From CAYZXT01 sp964482515 (GTDB lineage Bacteria > Elusimicrobiota > Elusimicrobia > FEN-1173): a stretch of 20,532 nucleotides of DNA. Positions within the stretch are counted from its first letter, which is position 1. Every line of letters starts with the position of its first letter. The stretch spans positions 1-20,532 of the forward strand of contig CAYZXT010000039.1 in assembly GCA_964482515.1 (NCBI GenBank). The letters run 5' to 3'. The notes under the pieces were generated by a model, which saw only the letters and a list, made by a program, of their open reading frames with translations, was not told the DNA's origin and did no database searches. Shown in pieces: positions 7,681 through 14,348 of this stretch. A program made the position numbers and the translations under genes.

Positions 7681-7708
7681 TTGAATTTTCATGTCTTTGG
7701 GCTATTCT
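7681..7708 (+). promoter_or_regulatory. Candidate promoter of the lysine-rich micro-gene
   Basis: TTGAAT (7681-7686), 16 bases, TATTCT (7703-7708): each hexamer matches consensus at 4 of 6. A start near 7715 gives a leader of about 45 bases holding the TCTCGCGAGA palindrome and a perfect AGGAGG. Confidence 0.4.
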
Positions 7709-7759
7709 TGTTTCTAGAAGTCTCTCGCGAGACATTAATCAACAGGAGGTAATGGAGCG

Positions 7760-7798
7760 ATGGCTAAGAAAAAAAAGTCCAAGAAAAAGAAACGCTAA
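7760..7798 (+). CDS. 12-residue lysine-rich peptide MAKKKKSKKKKR
   Basis: A micro-gene inferred from its signals rather than length. The perfect Shine-Dalgarno AGGAGG at 7744-7749 sits 10 bases upstream of ATG 7760; the frame is M-A-K4-S-K4-R and stops at TAA 7796-7798. A candidate promoter lies at 7681-7708 and a strong intrinsic terminator at 7842-7868, so a transcript of about 150 bases would carry just this frame. An overlapping frame from ATG 7752 (25 codons) is possible but lies only 2 bases from the Shine-Dalgarno. The product would be extremely basic, which suggests nucleic acid or ribosome contact, but the function is unknown. Alternatively the transcript is a small RNA and the peptide is incidental. 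Confidence 0.55.
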   Translation: MAKKKKSKKKKR

Positions 7799-7841
7799 CG
7801 TTCCGCTGTTGAAAAGGGATTTTCAAACCCGATGACTCCAG

Positions 7842-7868
7842 AAAAGCCCCGCCCAAAGCGGGGTTTTT
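7842..7868. terminator. Bidirectional intrinsic terminator
   Basis: CCCCGC (7847-7852), loop CCAAA, GCGGGG (7858-7863), then TTTTT on the plus strand; A-runs before the stem give a U-rich tail on the minus strand as well. It closes the micro-gene transcript (plus) and the cobalamin operon ending at 7942 (minus). Confidence 0.88.
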
Positions 7869-7870
7869 CA

Positions 7871-7934
7871 TGTGCGCGGAAGCCGGACCCGCTGGACCGG
7901 CAGAGCACACATGTGCCGCGCAGTTTGCGGCGCA
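7871..7934 (+). repeat. Structured repeat, copy A (downstream end of the B12 operon)
   Basis: This 64-base block aligns without gaps to 14120-14057 on the minus strand at 47 of 64 positions. Both copies follow a terminator hairpin by the same 9-base spacing, start with TGCGCGGA after two bases, and contain a hairpin with an A-A mismatch (GCCGGACC/GGACCGGC here). The stem positions that differ between the copies change in pairs, and a GAGCACA stretch follows the hairpin in both. Family unknown to me. Confidence 0.65.
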
Positions 7935-7941
7935 AGAAATG

Positions 7942-8889
7942 TCAAGACGGACTCAGCGCGATATATTCCAGGCTCAGCGGCACGCCGGACGTGTTCTCAA
8001 AATAGTACGGGGTGTCCGCGGGGATGAGCACGTAGCCGAAATTCAAGACCTTTTCCGACGACCCGATGTAAACCACGCCTTTCCCCTCGACCGTCCTGAG
8101 AATCATGTTTTCCCCGGAGCGGCGCCGCGTCACGGTACGGCTTCCGACCGGCACCGTGAGGACGGCGACTTCCCGCGGAGACCTCTGCGGCAAAACACCC
8201 TGCGACGCGTAAAACGGCGCGATGTCCAGGCTGCCGGAGGCATGCTCCGGCGCCACCAGTTCCACGCGAAGGTTCTTCCCCTTCGTTCTGCGATCCGAAA
8301 ACTCCAACGCCTGCATCAGGCGAAGCTCGTCCCGCAAAAAAACTGACTCGGCGCTGTCGTCGCCCTCCGGCGGGTTGAAGACCGCACGGTTCTCGGTTTC
8401 ATCCCGCAGCCGGGCGAAACGGGAGGTGGCCTCCCAATAAATCTGGCTCTCGGAGCCGCCGGTCCGCCGCACCGTGAGAATGTCCTGAAAAATTCCTTCC
8501 ACCGCAACGGCGTAATCGTCCCAAACCCGGGCGATCAGCGCCCGGGCGGCGGGGTCCGGCGGAACGTCGGCTCCCCGGCTGCGCTGAAGGCGGATGCGCT
8601 GGGTCACGCTGACCAGCTGCTGCACGTCGCCGTCCAGGCTCGTGGGCGGCGTGCTGCGGCGCAACTGATAGTTCTCCCGCAAATTGCGCAGTCCGTTCTC
8701 AGCCGCCTTGAGGAGTTTTTGATAATCGGAGTCAGAGGTGCGCGCCCGCTCGCCGGCGAGCAGGATGATGTTCTGTTTCTCGGCCAAAAACTCCCGGTCG
8801 TTGGTCGGCGCGGCGAAACATGCGCGCGCGGACAAAAAGGCGCCCGACAGAACGATGCCCAGGATCGCGCCGCGAGAAAGGATGGTCAT
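7942..8889 (-). CDS. Exported protein with cupin-like C-terminal domain, last gene of the cobalamin operon
   Basis: Unrecognised 315-aa protein. A Sec-type signal peptide covers residues 1-26 (cleavage after ARACFA), so it acts in the periplasm or envelope. The middle part (about 30-215) is helical and charged; the last 75 or so residues look like a cupin beta-barrel (PVGSRTVTRRRSGENMILRT, then GKGVVYIG, LIPADTPYYFENTSG). The cupin histidine metal ligands are absent, so a metal-dependent enzyme is unlikely; ligand binding is more plausible. Its ATG overlaps the stop of the DUF71 gene by 4 bases (ATGA), showing translational coupling and membership of the riboswitch-controlled B12 operon. A role in corrinoid uptake or processing is inference from context only. 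Confidence 0.72.
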   Translation of the reverse strand: MTILSRGAILGIVLSGAFLSARACFAAPTNDREFLAEKQNIILLAGERARTSDSDYQKLLKAAENGLRNLRENYQLRRSTPPTSLDGDVQQLVSVTQRIRLQRSRGADVPPDPAARALIARVWDDYAVAVEGIFQDILTVRRTGGSESQIYWEATSRFARLRDETENRAVFNPPEGDDSAESVFLRDELRLMQALEFSDRRTKGKNLRVELVAPEHASGSLDIAPFYASQGVLPQRSPREVAVLTVPVGSRTVTRRRSGENMILRTVEGKGVVYIGSSEKVLNFGYVLIPADTPYYFENTSGVPLSLEYIALSPS

Positions 8890-9593
8890 AGTTTTTCCCC
8901 TGAACGGACGACCGAAGACATCGGACGGCCCGGCAAAAGATCACAGAACCAAAAACTATCGCGCAGCACCTTCTCGCCCCTGGACACCGGAATGCCTACG
9001 CGGAACACCGGCCCGGCGTGTACGAAGGAATGGAACTCGCCGTTCTCGCCGCAAGGATCCACGTTCTTGGGAAGATCCGCCAAAAACTTTTCATCAAAAT
9101 CGCGCCCCACGAATTCCGGCGGCAGGGCTCGCGGATCGACGCAGGAGAGGATCGCCTTGAAGCCCAGTCGGATGAAGGTGTGTGCCAGTTCTTTTGTGTC
9201 CCGCTTCCACAAAGGAAAAATCCCCTTCAGGTCCATCTTCGCCAAATTGCTCTCGCGCCAGCGCTTCAAGTCCTCGAGAAAGATATCGCCGAAGGCCACC
9301 GCCGACACGCCCCGCTCCTTGAACCCCGCCAAAGCGTCCGCCATCTTGGTTTCATATTCGGCGTTCGAACATCCCGGCGCTATGCCGATCTTGCGGCAGG
9401 GGATGCCGATGGAACGCGCCTGCTCGTCCAACAGAGCGTTGCGCACGCCGTGCATGCTGATGCGGTCGTAGGTTTCCGTGACGGTCGTCAGCAGCGAAAC
9501 CACTTCCACCCGCCCCGAACGGAGGAGCTCATGCAGCGCCAAGGCGCTGTCCTTCCCCCCGCTCCAGGCCATGACGATTTTTTCTTTGGCCAT
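8886..9593 (-). CDS. DUF71/COG2102 (Dph6-like) ATP-pyrophosphatase, predicted B12 salvage
   Basis: A 235-aa member of the adenine-nucleotide alpha-hydrolase (PP-loop ATPase) family related to diphthine-ammonia ligase. Visible: the PP-loop SGGKDS at 11-16, a GDIFLED segment in the middle, and the family signature GENGEFHSFV near residue 190. Bacteria lack diphthamide; published comparative genomics of DUF71/COG2102 predicted that a bacterial subgroup works in B12 salvage, and the position here, directly after btuB in a cobalamin-riboswitch operon, fits that subgroup. The ATG overlaps the btuB stop (TGATG) and its own stop overlaps the cupin gene. The exact reaction, possibly an ATP-dependent amidation of a corrinoid, is not established. 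Confidence 0.85.
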   Translation of the reverse strand: MAKEKIVMAWSGGKDSALALHELLRSGRVEVVSLLTTVTETYDRISMHGVRNALLDEQARSIGIPCRKIGIAPGCSNAEYETKMADALAGFKERGVSAVAFGDIFLEDLKRWRESNLAKMDLKGIFPLWKRDTKELAHTFIRLGFKAILSCVDPRALPPEFVGRDFDEKFLADLPKNVDPCGENGEFHSFVHAGPVFRVGIPVSRGEKVLRDSFWFCDLLPGRPMSSVVRSGEKL

Positions 9594-11404
9594 CAGTCCA
9601 CGAACCGGACGTTGATTCCGCCCACGAACATGCGCCGCGGCTGCGGCATGAAGGCGCTGGAAGGCCCATTGCCCAATCCCTCGACATAGCGGCGGTTCGC
9701 CGCATTCTCGACGCCGAAATAAAGTTCCGCGGCCAAGATGCGGCGCGTCACGCGGACGTCCCAGACCTCGAAGGACGGCAATACGGCGCCCTTTTCCTCA
9801 TCGAACTGAAACCGTTTGCCGACGTAACGCACGCGATTGGTGAGACTCCATTTTTTGGATAGATCCCAGGTCAGATCCACGTTGGCCGTGTGGCGCGGCG
9901 TCAAGCGCAAGGGAACGTAACGGGACGACGCCGTGGAATTACCGATGGCCCGCGTGTAGGTGTAATTGATGCGCCCGATGAACGGCCCGGCCCGTCCTGC
10001 GGACTCCACTTCCACGCCGCTCTGCTCGGCGCGAGGCTCATTCCGGAGAACGAACGCGCCGTCCGAGATCCGATCGCGCAGGCGGACATAAAAACCGGCC
10101 ACGCTCAACGACGTATGCTCCGATGTTTCCCATTGCCCGCCCATGTCGTAGGACCAGGCGGTCTCGGGCCGAAGCGTTCCAGCCCCCGCGTAAAACAGCT
10201 CCGTGAATGACGGCGCCCGGAACGACCGCGCGGCGTTGGCGGAAAACGTCAAGCGATCGGACGCCTGATAGACGCCGGTCAGACGCGGATTGTATGTATT
10301 GCCGAAATCTCCGTATTGGTCGAAACGCGCGGCCGGAACCAACGTAAAGGGCCCCAAACTCAAGGTCTGTTGAAGATAGGCGCCCCAATCTACTCTGTGG
10401 CGGGCGTCGTCGCCCAGAATTTCCTGACGGTCGCGCTCATACGAAGCGCCCGCCAACAATCCGAAGGGGAATTGCAGGCGGGTATCGTTTCCAACGATTT
10501 GCGTTCTCCGATGGAAATAAGCGCCCGCGCCAGCCTGCGGGCGTTCATTGTAAATGTGATCGGAACCAAAAGACGAAGTTTGCAACTCGCCCCAATGTCC
10601 CACGGGAAACGCCGCCTGCACCCGTCCCGTGTTCCAGTTCTGCTCAACGCGGGCCGCGGTATTCACCGGGTCGCGCTCCCGTGAACCGTCCCACCGGGAG
10701 ATCGGCAACAGCGTCCCCCGCGGATCGCCGGTGTCGTTGTCGTAGCGAGAGGCGGAAACGGAAATCCGTCCGCCGCCTGCGAAGGTATATCCGCCGTTAC
10801 CGCTGATGCTCGTGCCGGTGCCGTCCGCGTTCTTCTGGAACCCGTCCGTGAAATATCGGCTCGCGTTCACGTAACCGTCGAACCCGTTCCGCTGCGCGCC
10901 AAGGGAACCTCTGTAAATCTGCGTCTTAAAAGATTGGCTTTCGATCCCGACGGTGGAGACGGGCCGGGGACCCTGGTGGCGCTTCGTGACGATATGGACG
11001 ACTCCTCCCATGGTGTTTGAGCCGTAAGCGGCCGTCGGCCCGCCGCGGACGACTTCGATGCGCTCGATATCTTCCACCGGGATCTGGGAAAGATCGACGC
11101 CTTGTGACGACACCCCCCCGAGAGGAAGATCGTCCAAATAAACCTGGGTTTGGGACGAAGAGGGGGCGCCGCGCATGCGAAGAAAGCCGAACCCTCCCAG
11201 CGTACCGGACCGGTTCAGAGATACGGAGGGAAGCCGTTCCATCACGTCGATGAGGGACTTCGCGTCCAGGCGCCGGATTTCGTCCGCATTCACCACGGAA
11301 ACGCTCGCGGGAATTTCCTGCGCGGTCGCGGCATGGAGAGTTCCCGCGTGGAAATCAAAAAGGAAAACGGCGGCAAGGCCGATTCGTCGGGTCTTCATGC
11401 GCAT
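9593..11404 (-). CDS. btuB: TonB-dependent outer-membrane receptor, BtuB-like (cobalamin)
   Basis: A 603-aa outer-membrane receptor expected to import cobalamin or related corrinoids using TonB energy. Residues 1-25 are a signal peptide (cut near LHAA). The plug domain follows immediately: SVVNADEIRRLD, DVMERLPSVSLNR, FLRMRGA, VYLDDLPLGG, IERIEVVRGG, AYGSNTMGGVVHIVT. The rest is barrel strands with alternating aromatic residues, ending in an INVRF-type C-terminal strand. No TonB box is visible: the mature protein begins at the first plug strand, and an in-frame stop 8 codons upstream rules out a longer start. ATG 11404 has AAAGGA 9-10 bases upstream. It lies 7 bases after btuD. The cobalamin riboswitch and neighbours support the substrate; sequence alone would only say TonB-dependent receptor. 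Confidence 0.87.
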   Translation of the reverse strand: MRMKTRRIGLAAVFLFDFHAGTLHAATAQEIPASVSVVNADEIRRLDAKSLIDVMERLPSVSLNRSGTLGGFGFLRMRGAPSSSQTQVYLDDLPLGGVSSQGVDLSQIPVEDIERIEVVRGGPTAAYGSNTMGGVVHIVTKRHQGPRPVSTVGIESQSFKTQIYRGSLGAQRNGFDGYVNASRYFTDGFQKNADGTGTSISGNGGYTFAGGGRISVSASRYDNDTGDPRGTLLPISRWDGSRERDPVNTAARVEQNWNTGRVQAAFPVGHWGELQTSSFGSDHIYNERPQAGAGAYFHRRTQIVGNDTRLQFPFGLLAGASYERDRQEILGDDARHRVDWGAYLQQTLSLGPFTLVPAARFDQYGDFGNTYNPRLTGVYQASDRLTFSANAARSFRAPSFTELFYAGAGTLRPETAWSYDMGGQWETSEHTSLSVAGFYVRLRDRISDGAFVLRNEPRAEQSGVEVESAGRAGPFIGRINYTYTRAIGNSTASSRYVPLRLTPRHTANVDLTWDLSKKWSLTNRVRYVGKRFQFDEEKGAVLPSFEVWDVRVTRRILAAELYFGVENAANRRYVEGLGNGPSSAFMPQPRRMFVGGINVRFVD

Positions 11405-11411
11405 GGCGTTA

Positions 11412-12227
11412 TTATCCTTTATTTTTTAACGCTTTAAAAAATCCAATATACCGATGCCCGCTGCCGGAAATGTCCCAGGCGTCCGCGGGCAGCCCGTAGA
11501 CCTTCTCCAGCAAATTGTCCGTCATGATCCGCCCGGTCTCGCCCGCGGCCAGCATTCTCCCCTCTTTGATGAGCACCAGGGAGGAACACCAGGCCAGCGC
11601 CAGGTTCACGTCATGCAGGACGGCGATCACGCCCATGCCCTTTTCCCGGCGCAGACGGTCCAGCAATTGAACAAATTCCACCTGGTGGCGCGGATCGAGA
11701 TGCGTCGTCGGCTCGTCCAGCAACAACAGCTTCGGCTGCTGGACCAGGGCCCGCGCCAGCAAGACGCGCCGGCGTTCGCCGCCGGAAATTTCTGAAGTGA
11801 GGCGGTCCTGCAGTTCCCAAAGGTCCGTCTGCCGCAACACGTCGTCCACCAGGTCCCGCCGGTCGGCCCCGCCCCATCCCAGGAAACCCGTCCACGGAAA
11901 AAGCCCCAGCGACACCATCTCCCGCACGTTGACCGCGAAGATGGTGGACATCTCCTGCGGCACGAGGGCCACCTGGCGCGCCAGGGCCTTGGCGGAGAAG
12001 GTTCCGATGGATTGGCCGTCGAGAAGGATTTCGCCGCCGCGCGGCCGCAGCTGGCCGCAGAGCAGGCGCAGCAGAGTGGACTTGCCGCCGCCGTTGGGGC
12101 CGAGGATGCCCAGGGTCTCCCCCGCGGACAAGTCGAAGCCGATTCCCTCCAGGGAAAATTTCTTCCGGACGCGCCCGCTCATGTCCGTCGGGTAGGAGAA
12201 CGACAGCTCCTTCACGCTCAATTTCAT
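11412..12227 (-). CDS. btuD: Cobalamin/iron-siderophore-type ABC transporter ATP-binding protein
   Basis: The cytoplasmic ATPase of the importer (271 aa). Walker A GPNGGGKST at 43-51, Q-loop VPQE near 90, signature ISGGE at 147-151, Walker B LLLLDEP with D171/E172, and the switch histidine in VLHDVNLA near 206. The start at ATG 12227 overlaps the permease stop by 4 bases (ATGA), so translation is coupled; the longer open frame upstream runs through the permease gene in another frame and is an artefact. FepC/BtuD-type ATPases cannot be told apart by sequence alone; the cobalamin assignment rests on the riboswitch, BtuB and DUF71 neighbours. Confidence 0.9.
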   Translation of the reverse strand: MKLSVKELSFSYPTDMSGRVRKKFSLEGIGFDLSAGETLGILGPNGGGKSTLLRLLCGQLRPRGGEILLDGQSIGTFSAKALARQVALVPQEMSTIFAVNVREMVSLGLFPWTGFLGWGGADRRDLVDDVLRQTDLWELQDRLTSEISGGERRRVLLARALVQQPKLLLLDEPTTHLDPRHQVEFVQLLDRLRREKGMGVIAVLHDVNLALAWCSSLVLIKEGRMLAAGETGRIMTDNLLEKVYGLPADAWDISGSGHRYIGFFKALKNKG

Positions 12228-13234
12228 GAGAGCTTCCTCCGCTCGCGTCGAAGGATGTAGAGGAAGAACGGCGCGCCGATCAGGGCCGTGACCACGCCCG
12301 TGGGGATCTCCTGCGGCGCCATGACGGTGCGTCCCACCGCGTCCGCCGTCGCCACAAGGACCGCGCCCATGAGCGCCGACAGCGGAAGGACCTTGCGGTG
12401 GTCCGGCCCGGTGAGGAGCCGCGTCATGTGCGGCACGACCAGCCCCACGAAGGGGATCATCCCGTTGAACGTGACGGCCAAACCGGTCAGGAGAGCGCAA
12501 AGCAAAAGCAATATCCACTTGACCCGCCCCACGGGAAGTCCGAGCGTGCCGGCGGTCTCCTCCCCCTGCGCCAAAAGGTTCAGCGCCGGGGCCCAAACCA
12601 TCAGGAACGCCAGGCCGGCGGCGGACAGGCACACGATCGGAACGAGGATGCGATAGGGAAGGGTGCTGAGGCTGCCCAAAAGCCAGAAGAAAATCCCCGC
12701 GCTCTCGTAGCGGCCCGACAAACGCGACAGCATCAGCGTGAGGATGGCGGAGGAAAGCGAATGGACCGCCGCGCCCGTCAGCACCATCATGGAAACGCTG
12801 ACGCCCGACCCCTCGCGCGACATCATCAGCACAATGCCGAGAGACAGGACCGCGCCCAGGCAGGCCAAGGGGGCCGGGAAGAACATCCCCAGGCTCAGGC
12901 CGAACACCGCGCCCAATGCCGCGCCGCTGGAAACACCGAGCAGATAGGGGTCCGACAAAGGGTTGCGGAAGATCGACTGCAGGGCCGCGCCCACCGCGGC
13001 GAGCAGGGCGCCCACGGTCGCCGCCATGATCACGCGGGGCATGCGGATCATGAAGAAGATCGTCGCGGCACCGTCGGAAAGATCGGTCGCGCGGCCGAGC
13101 AATCCTTCCCGCAACCATTGGGCCATCTGCAACCAGGTGATCGAAACGCTGCCGATCTTCAGGTCGAGCAAAAGGACCGCGGCGCAGACCGCCAGCAAGC
13201 CGGCCCATTTAAGTTTCCGGAGGAGCTTATTCAT
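12224..13234 (-). CDS. btuC: FecCD-family ABC transporter permease for cobalamin
   Basis: Inner-membrane channel subunit (336 aa, about ten helices) of the BtuCDF importer. The classical FecCD signature is present (PRVIMAATVGALLAAVGA followed by NPLSDPYLLGVSSGAALG), as are the later GLVVPHMTRLL segment, which lies near the ATPase coupling region, and the C-terminal GAPFFLYIL. Start: ATG 13234 (MNKLLRKLKW); an extension to 13324 would add a non-membrane, arginine- and proline-rich stretch that overlaps btuF and is unlikely. The gene overlaps btuF by 8 bases and btuD by 4. Substrate comes from the operon context. Confidence 0.92.
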   Translation of the reverse strand: MNKLLRKLKWAGLLAVCAAVLLLDLKIGSVSITWLQMAQWLREGLLGRATDLSDGAATIFFMIRMPRVIMAATVGALLAAVGAALQSIFRNPLSDPYLLGVSSGAALGAVFGLSLGMFFPAPLACLGAVLSLGIVLMMSREGSGVSVSMMVLTGAAVHSLSSAILTLMLSRLSGRYESAGIFFWLLGSLSTLPYRILVPIVCLSAAGLAFLMVWAPALNLLAQGEETAGTLGLPVGRVKWILLLLCALLTGLAVTFNGMIPFVGLVVPHMTRLLTGPDHRKVLPLSALMGAVLVATADAVGRTVMAPQEIPTGVVTALIGAPFFLYILRRERRKLS

Positions 13235-14042
13235 GTTTTTTTCCGTAAAGCAGGTCGAGGAGTTGTTCGTAGGCGTCCAGGATGCGCGGGCCCGCGCGGG
13301 AAAACAAGTCCCGGTCCACCGCATAAACCCGCCCGTCGCGGACCGCCGGGACGCCGGACCAGCCGGGGCGGGACGTGATTTCCGCCGTCGGGATGACGCC
13401 CGTGTGGAGGATGACGTCCGGCGCCTGCTGCGGCACCCATTCCAGGGACATCAACGGTATATCTTCCGGCGTGGGCGGCACGATGTTCCGCGCGCCCGCC
13501 TGCGCGAGGAGATAGCCCTGCAGGCTGCCCGGCGAACAGGCGCGCACCGGCTTCGGCCAAATCTCGAAATAAATCTTCGGTCCCGGCCCCGGCGGAACCC
13601 GAGCGCGTAAAACCTTCAAACGCGCCTGCAGTCCGGCGATCATGGCCTCCGCCTCGGGCAGCCGGCCCGTTTCCTCGCCGATCGTCTTGATCACCGAAAA
13701 GATGTCCTCGAAAGTGATCGCCTTCGTTGAGCGGAGGAAAACGACCGGCAGCTTGAGCCTCTCGAACGTCGATTTATAGCGGGCGTGGTAGGTGTCCGCC
13801 AAAATCATGTCCGGCTTCAGGGCCACGAGCATTTCCCAGTTGGGCTCCAGCCCGCCCACGCGGGGCAAATCGGGGCGGTGCGACGGATCGTCCGCCTCGC
13901 TGATGCCGGCCAGAGTGTTCTCCGCGCCCAAGGCTTCCACGATTTCCGTGTGGGAAGGGACCAGCGAAACGACGCGGGAGGGGGATGCGCCCGCCAACGC
14001 GGCAGTCAGAAGAAAAATTGTCGGCGCAAAAAACTTTTTCAC
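13227..14042 (-). CDS. btuF: Periplasmic cobalamin-binding protein
   Basis: The periplasmic binding protein that hands corrinoid to BtuCD (271 aa). It has a short signal peptide (VKKFFAPTIFLLTAALAGA), then the TroA/BtuF fold: RVVSLVPSHTEIVEALG, a PRVGG loop, LKPDMILAD, a long linking helix (about 125-160), and the second lobe with PDVILHTG, PAVRDGRVYAVD and LLDLLYG. I chose GTG 14042 because GGGGGAG lies 5 bases upstream and the signal peptide begins there; an ATG at 14126 would start inside the leader hairpin and add a basic non-signal stretch. It is the first gene after the riboswitch. Confidence 0.9.
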   Translation of the reverse strand: MKKFFAPTIFLLTAALAGASPSRVVSLVPSHTEIVEALGAENTLAGISEADDPSHRPDLPRVGGLEPNWEMLVALKPDMILADTYHARYKSTFERLKLPVVFLRSTKAITFEDIFSVIKTIGEETGRLPEAEAMIAGLQARLKVLRARVPPGPGPKIYFEIWPKPVRACSPGSLQGYLLAQAGARNIVPPTPEDIPLMSLEWVPQQAPDVILHTGVIPTAEITSRPGWSGVPAVRDGRVYAVDRDLFSRAGPRILDAYEQLLDLLYGKKHE

Positions 14043-14056
14043 TTGATCTCCCCCCC

Positions 14057-14120
14057 TGCCTCGCAAACCTCGCGGGGCGTTTGTGCTCGTTCGGTCCAGT
14101 TGGTCCGAACTCCGCGCAAA
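14057..14120 (-). repeat. Structured repeat, copy B (leader of the B12 operon)
   Basis: Homologous to 7871-7934 on the opposite strand (47 of 64 identical, no gaps). It contains the hairpin TTCGGACC-AACT-GGACCGAA with the same internal A-A mismatch as copy A; two stem pairs differ as compensated changes (G-C to U-A and C-G to U-A). It ends exactly where the btuF ribosome binding site begins, and its GCCCC could pair with that G-run. Confidence 0.65.
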
Positions 14121-14160
14121 CGACAAAGCCCGTTCCGCGAAATCTTCGCGGGAACGGGCC
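14117..14160 (-). terminator. Terminator-like hairpin of the cobalamin riboswitch leader
   Basis: A 14-bp stem with one bulged C: GCCCGTTCCGCGAA (14128-14141), loop ATC, and TTCGCGGGAACGGGC (14145-14159). On the minus strand it is followed by TTTGTCGTTT, a weak U-tract. It lies between the aptamer and btuF, the position of an expression platform. Confidence 0.65.
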
Positions 14161-14178
14161 GGACAAACATCTCAACGG

Positions 14179-14225
14179 AAAAAAAGCGCTGAGGCATTCA
14201 GAACCTTCCCGCGAAGGCGCCCAAA
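14179..14225 (-). terminator. Possible first terminator after the aptamer, with T7 run
   Basis: On the minus strand, CCTTC-GCGG-GAAGG and CTGA-ATGCC-TCAG hairpins are enclosed by GGCG/CGCT pairing and followed by seven Ts (14185 to 14179). Just 18 bases beyond the aptamer; could be an alternative terminator or anti-terminator arm. Confidence 0.45.
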
Positions 14226-14242
14226 CATCGGGCCTTATTGGA

Positions 14243-14338
14243 CCGCGAGCCGTAGACCGGACTTAGGACGCGCGTTCAGCGCGGACCATCACCGTTGCGG
14301 GGCAGCGCCGGATTCACACCGGCTTCCCTGGCTTGCGG
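14243..14338 (-). promoter_or_regulatory. Cobalamin riboswitch aptamer (compact form)
   Basis: Read on the minus strand: P1 is CCGCAAGCC (14338-14330) against GGCTCGCGG (14251-14243), 8 pairs with one mismatch. Then GGGAAGCCGGTG, AATCCGGC, GCCCCGCAACGGTGA, and the 3' B12-box-like AAGTCCGGTCTACGGC (14264-14249). These match the conserved cobalamin aptamer core in order. Only about 24 bases separate the core from the B12 box, so the large peripheral arms of class I are missing and it looks like the compact class. Ligand binding should turn off btuF-C-D-B and the two following genes. Confidence 0.9.
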
Positions 14339-14348
14339 ATATGTGAAA

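Noticed and set aside
11412..13208. A 598-codon frame that would fuse sequence upstream to the BtuD ATPase
   Set aside because: The upstream 300-odd codons lie in a shadow frame of btuC with proline/arginine/glycine-rich translation; the ATPase begins at ATG 12227 with a typical ATGA overlap.
12398..13378. Long plus-strand frame antisense to btuC/btuF
   Set aside because: Low-complexity, Arg/Gln/His/Gly-rich translation typical of the antisense of GC-rich genes; the minus-strand genes are certain.
14043..14126. btuF start at ATG 14126
   Set aside because: It would place the start inside the leader hairpins and put a basic stretch before a clear signal peptide that starts at GTG 14042 with a strong Shine-Dalgarno.
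7842..14160. A complete transposon bounded by the inverted repeat pair
   Set aside because: No transposase or integrase gene, no target-site duplication seen, and the repeats share only about 73 percent identity; kept as a finding on the repeat itself.
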